Below, piece after piece: positions 62,817 through 64,000 of a stretch of 64,000 nt of DNA (its first letter is position 1; every line of letters begins with the position of its first letter). This stretch comes from Niallia circulans (GTDB taxonomy: Bacteria; Bacillota; Bacilli; Bacillales; Cytobacillaceae), in contig NZ_RIBP01000004.1 in NCBI RefSeq assembly GCF_007273535.1, forward strand, positions 496,001-560,000, read 5' to 3'. The position numbers and the translations under genes are program-made. Under the pieces are notes generated by a model. The model was not told the DNA's origin, made no database searches, and was given only the letters and a program-made list of their open reading frames with translations.

Positions 62817-62839
62817 ATCCGCAAGATTTCCCTGCGGAT
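62817..62839 (-). terminator. liaRS terminator
   Basis: 7-bp stem ATCCGCA / TGCGGAT with a 9-base loop and, on the minus strand, T7; 4 bases after the liaR stop. Confidence 0.8.
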
Positions 62840-62843
62840 GCTT

Positions 62844-63476
62844 CTATTCAACAAGCCGATATTTAAATGCATAAATAACAGCCTGGGTCCTGTCCTGCAC
62901 TTGTAGTTTGCTTAAAATATTACTAACATGTGTTTTGACTGTTTTTATGGCAATAAACAAAACATCAGCAATTTCCTGGTTGCTTTTCCCTTCAGCCATT
63001 AGCAGCAGTATTTCCATCTCTCTTGCTGTTAGTTCGTCATGAAGCAAGATTTGCGGCTTCTCTCTCATTTTCATCATCATTTTATCAGTGACCTCTGGTT
63101 CGAGAACAATCTGACCATTAAAGGTAGAACGGACTGCCTCTGCTATTTCACTTGCCTTTGACGTTTTCAGCATATAACTGGTCGCTCCTGCCTGCAATGC
63201 TGGATATACCTTCTCATCATCCAGAAAGCTCGTTACAATAATAATTTTCGCTTCTGGCCAGGCTTCCACAATATGCTTTGTTGCTTCAATTCCATCCATT
63301 TCATTCATGACCAAATCCATTAAAATGATATCAGGACGCAATTCTAAAGCCATATCAATTGCCGTTTTTCCATTGTCAGCTTCACCGACGACTTCAATAT
63401 CCGACTGTGCCGATAAATAGGAGGACACGCCTATCCGCACCATCTCGTGATCATCAACAAACAAAACTCTAATCAT
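62844..63476 (-). CDS. liaR: NarL/LuxR-family response regulator LiaR
   Basis: A 210-residue response regulator. The receiver domain (1 to about 120) has [11 protein letters not shown] and the phospho-acceptor Asp in [14 protein letters not shown]; the C-terminal LuxR-type HTH (about 145-205) has [20 protein letters not shown] and VKTHVSNIL. With LiaS it responds to cell-wall antibiotics and envelope stress. Start overlaps the liaS end by 4 bases. Confidence 0.88.
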   Translation of the reverse strand: MIRVLFVDDHEMVRIGVSSYLSAQSDIEVVGEADNGKTAIDMALELRPDIILMDLVMNEMDGIEATKHIVEAWPEAKIIIVTSFLDDEKVYPALQAGATSYMLKTSKASEIAEAVRSTFNGQIVLEPEVTDKMMMKMREKPQILLHDELTAREMEILLLMAEGKSNQEIADVLFIAIKTVKTHVSNILSKLQVQDRTQAVIYAFKYRLVE

Positions 63477-64000
63477 GCTTTCGCCTCCACATCTAAAATC
63501 ATTGGCACCTTCACTTCAAGCCGTGTCCCTTTTTGCTGCAGACTGACAATTTTCAGCTGACCGCCAATTTCCGCTGCCCGCTCCTGCATATTCTGCAGTC
63601 CATATGAGCCGGTTTTGCTTTCTTCCACATCGAATCCAATCCCATCATCCATGACCCTTAAGATAATATATTGTTCTCTATGTAAAAGCTGCACATCAAA
63701 CTTACTTGCTTTTGCATGCCTAAGAGTATTTGATACAGATTCCTGCAGTATACGGAATAAATGGTCTTCAATCCCTTTATCTAAACTAAATTCCTCTAGC
63801 TTCCATGTGATTTTCATTTCTACTTTATGGACAAGCTCTGATAAAAGCTCCATTATTCCTTCTTTTAACGTTTTATCCTTAAGAGCTGCAGGTCTCAAGT
63901 GCAGCAGCAATGCTCTCATTTCAAGCTGTGACTGGTGGATCGTCTCTTCAACTAACTTTAACTGCTTTGACTCAATCGGATCGCCTTCTGGTTGCCTTCT
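63473..64000 (-). CDS. liaS: Sensor histidine kinase LiaS, N-terminal part beyond the window
   Basis: The minus-strand frame is open to the right edge, so only about the last 175 residues are seen. The visible stretch begins in the dimerisation helices ([15 protein letters not shown], typical of LiaS/VraS), and has the ATPase motifs [20 protein letters not shown] and GSYGLQNM. The phosphorylated histidine and membrane sensor lie outside. It is translationally coupled to liaR. Confidence 0.88.
   Translation of the reverse strand, partial: RRQPEGDPIESKQLKLVEETIHQSQLEMRALLLHLRPAALKDKTLKEGIMELLSELVHKVEMKITWKLEEFSLDKGIEDHLFRILQESVSNTLRHAKASKFDVQLLHREQYIILRVMDDGIGFDVEESKTGSYGLQNMQERAAEIGGQLKIVSLQQKGTRLEVKVPMILDVEAKA

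Noticed and set aside
1..64000. CRISPR arrays, tRNA/rRNA genes, insertion sequences, prophage
   Set aside because: No regularly spaced repeats, tRNA cloverleaf or rRNA-like stretches, transposase or phage genes were seen.

Overview
The window comes from a low-GC, endospore-former-type Firmicute of the family Bacillaceae. The evidence is a long block (about 16.9-38.7 kb) whose gene content follows the Bacillus subtilis yfjO-yfjP-pdaA-yfkAB-yfkD-yfkE(chaA)-yfkF-yfkH-yfkI-yfkJ-yfkK-yfkM region, plus SinR/SinI, SigB-, CcpA-, LiaRS- and Fnr/Rex-type regulation. The extra gut operon, two SinR copies, class I fumarase and class-D-sortase-type anchor suggest a Niallia/Cytobacillus-like lineage rather than B. 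subtilis itself; this placement is inference.

Region by region. 0-2 kb: the 3' part of a cytosine-deaminase-like amidohydrolase and an ankyrin-repeat lipoprotein. 2-8 kb: a leftward nitrite-assimilation operon (nirB-nirD-cobA/hemD fusion-sirB-nirC) that makes the reductase, its siroheme cofactor and the nitrite channel, with a Rex/Fnr-like palindrome upstream. 8-16 kb: a CcpA-site-bearing SDR gene, then a leftward glucitol/sorbitol PTS operon in the lactobacillar order gutF-gutR-gutM-gutC-gutB-gutA, extended by an FSA-type aldolase and a HAD phosphatase. A 17-bp palindrome abuts its promoter. 16-39 kb: the conserved yfj/yfk block, with a secreted, wall-anchored arabinanase inserted whose promoter carries AraR-like and cre sites, and an orphan treR at the end. 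39.5-41.7 kb: a rearranged sinR-sinI-sinR2 regulatory locus. 41.7-45.5 kb: pseudouridine catabolism (psuKG) and the flagellar stator (motAB). 45.5-64 kb: housekeeping and envelope genes (topB, MFS/MerR pair, ampS, acyP, mscL, yetJ-like, MocR/EamA pair, ykhA, corA, ECF sigma, flippase) and the start-truncated liaS with liaR.

The most striking element is at 40.4-40.65 kb on the minus strand. A short gene for a SinI-like anti-repressor (39 residues) is preceded by a leader that reads as a class I cyclic-di-GMP (GEMM) riboswitch, with the conserved AGGGCAAACC, GGGACGCAAAG and AGCCGGACTGCC blocks in order. Its promoter carries an exact SinR-box heptamer, and the 3' strand of the aptamer's closing helix can instead pair with the Shine-Dalgarno region. 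Together with two SinR paralogues and further SinR boxes around them, this suggests a circuit in which c-di-GMP directly sets anti-repressor output, and so the motility/biofilm switch. In B. subtilis sinI is instead cotranscribed with sinR and has no such leader.

Several other transcription units carry readable control sites. psuKG has two direct repeats flanking the -10 box and an HTH-kinase fusion likely to bind them. The MocR/EamA and MerR/MFS divergent pairs have repeats in their shared promoters. A compact promoter-ORF-terminator unit at 30.15-30.43 kb encodes a possible 34-residue peptide of unknown role. No tRNA, rRNA, CRISPR array, prophage or insertion sequence was seen.
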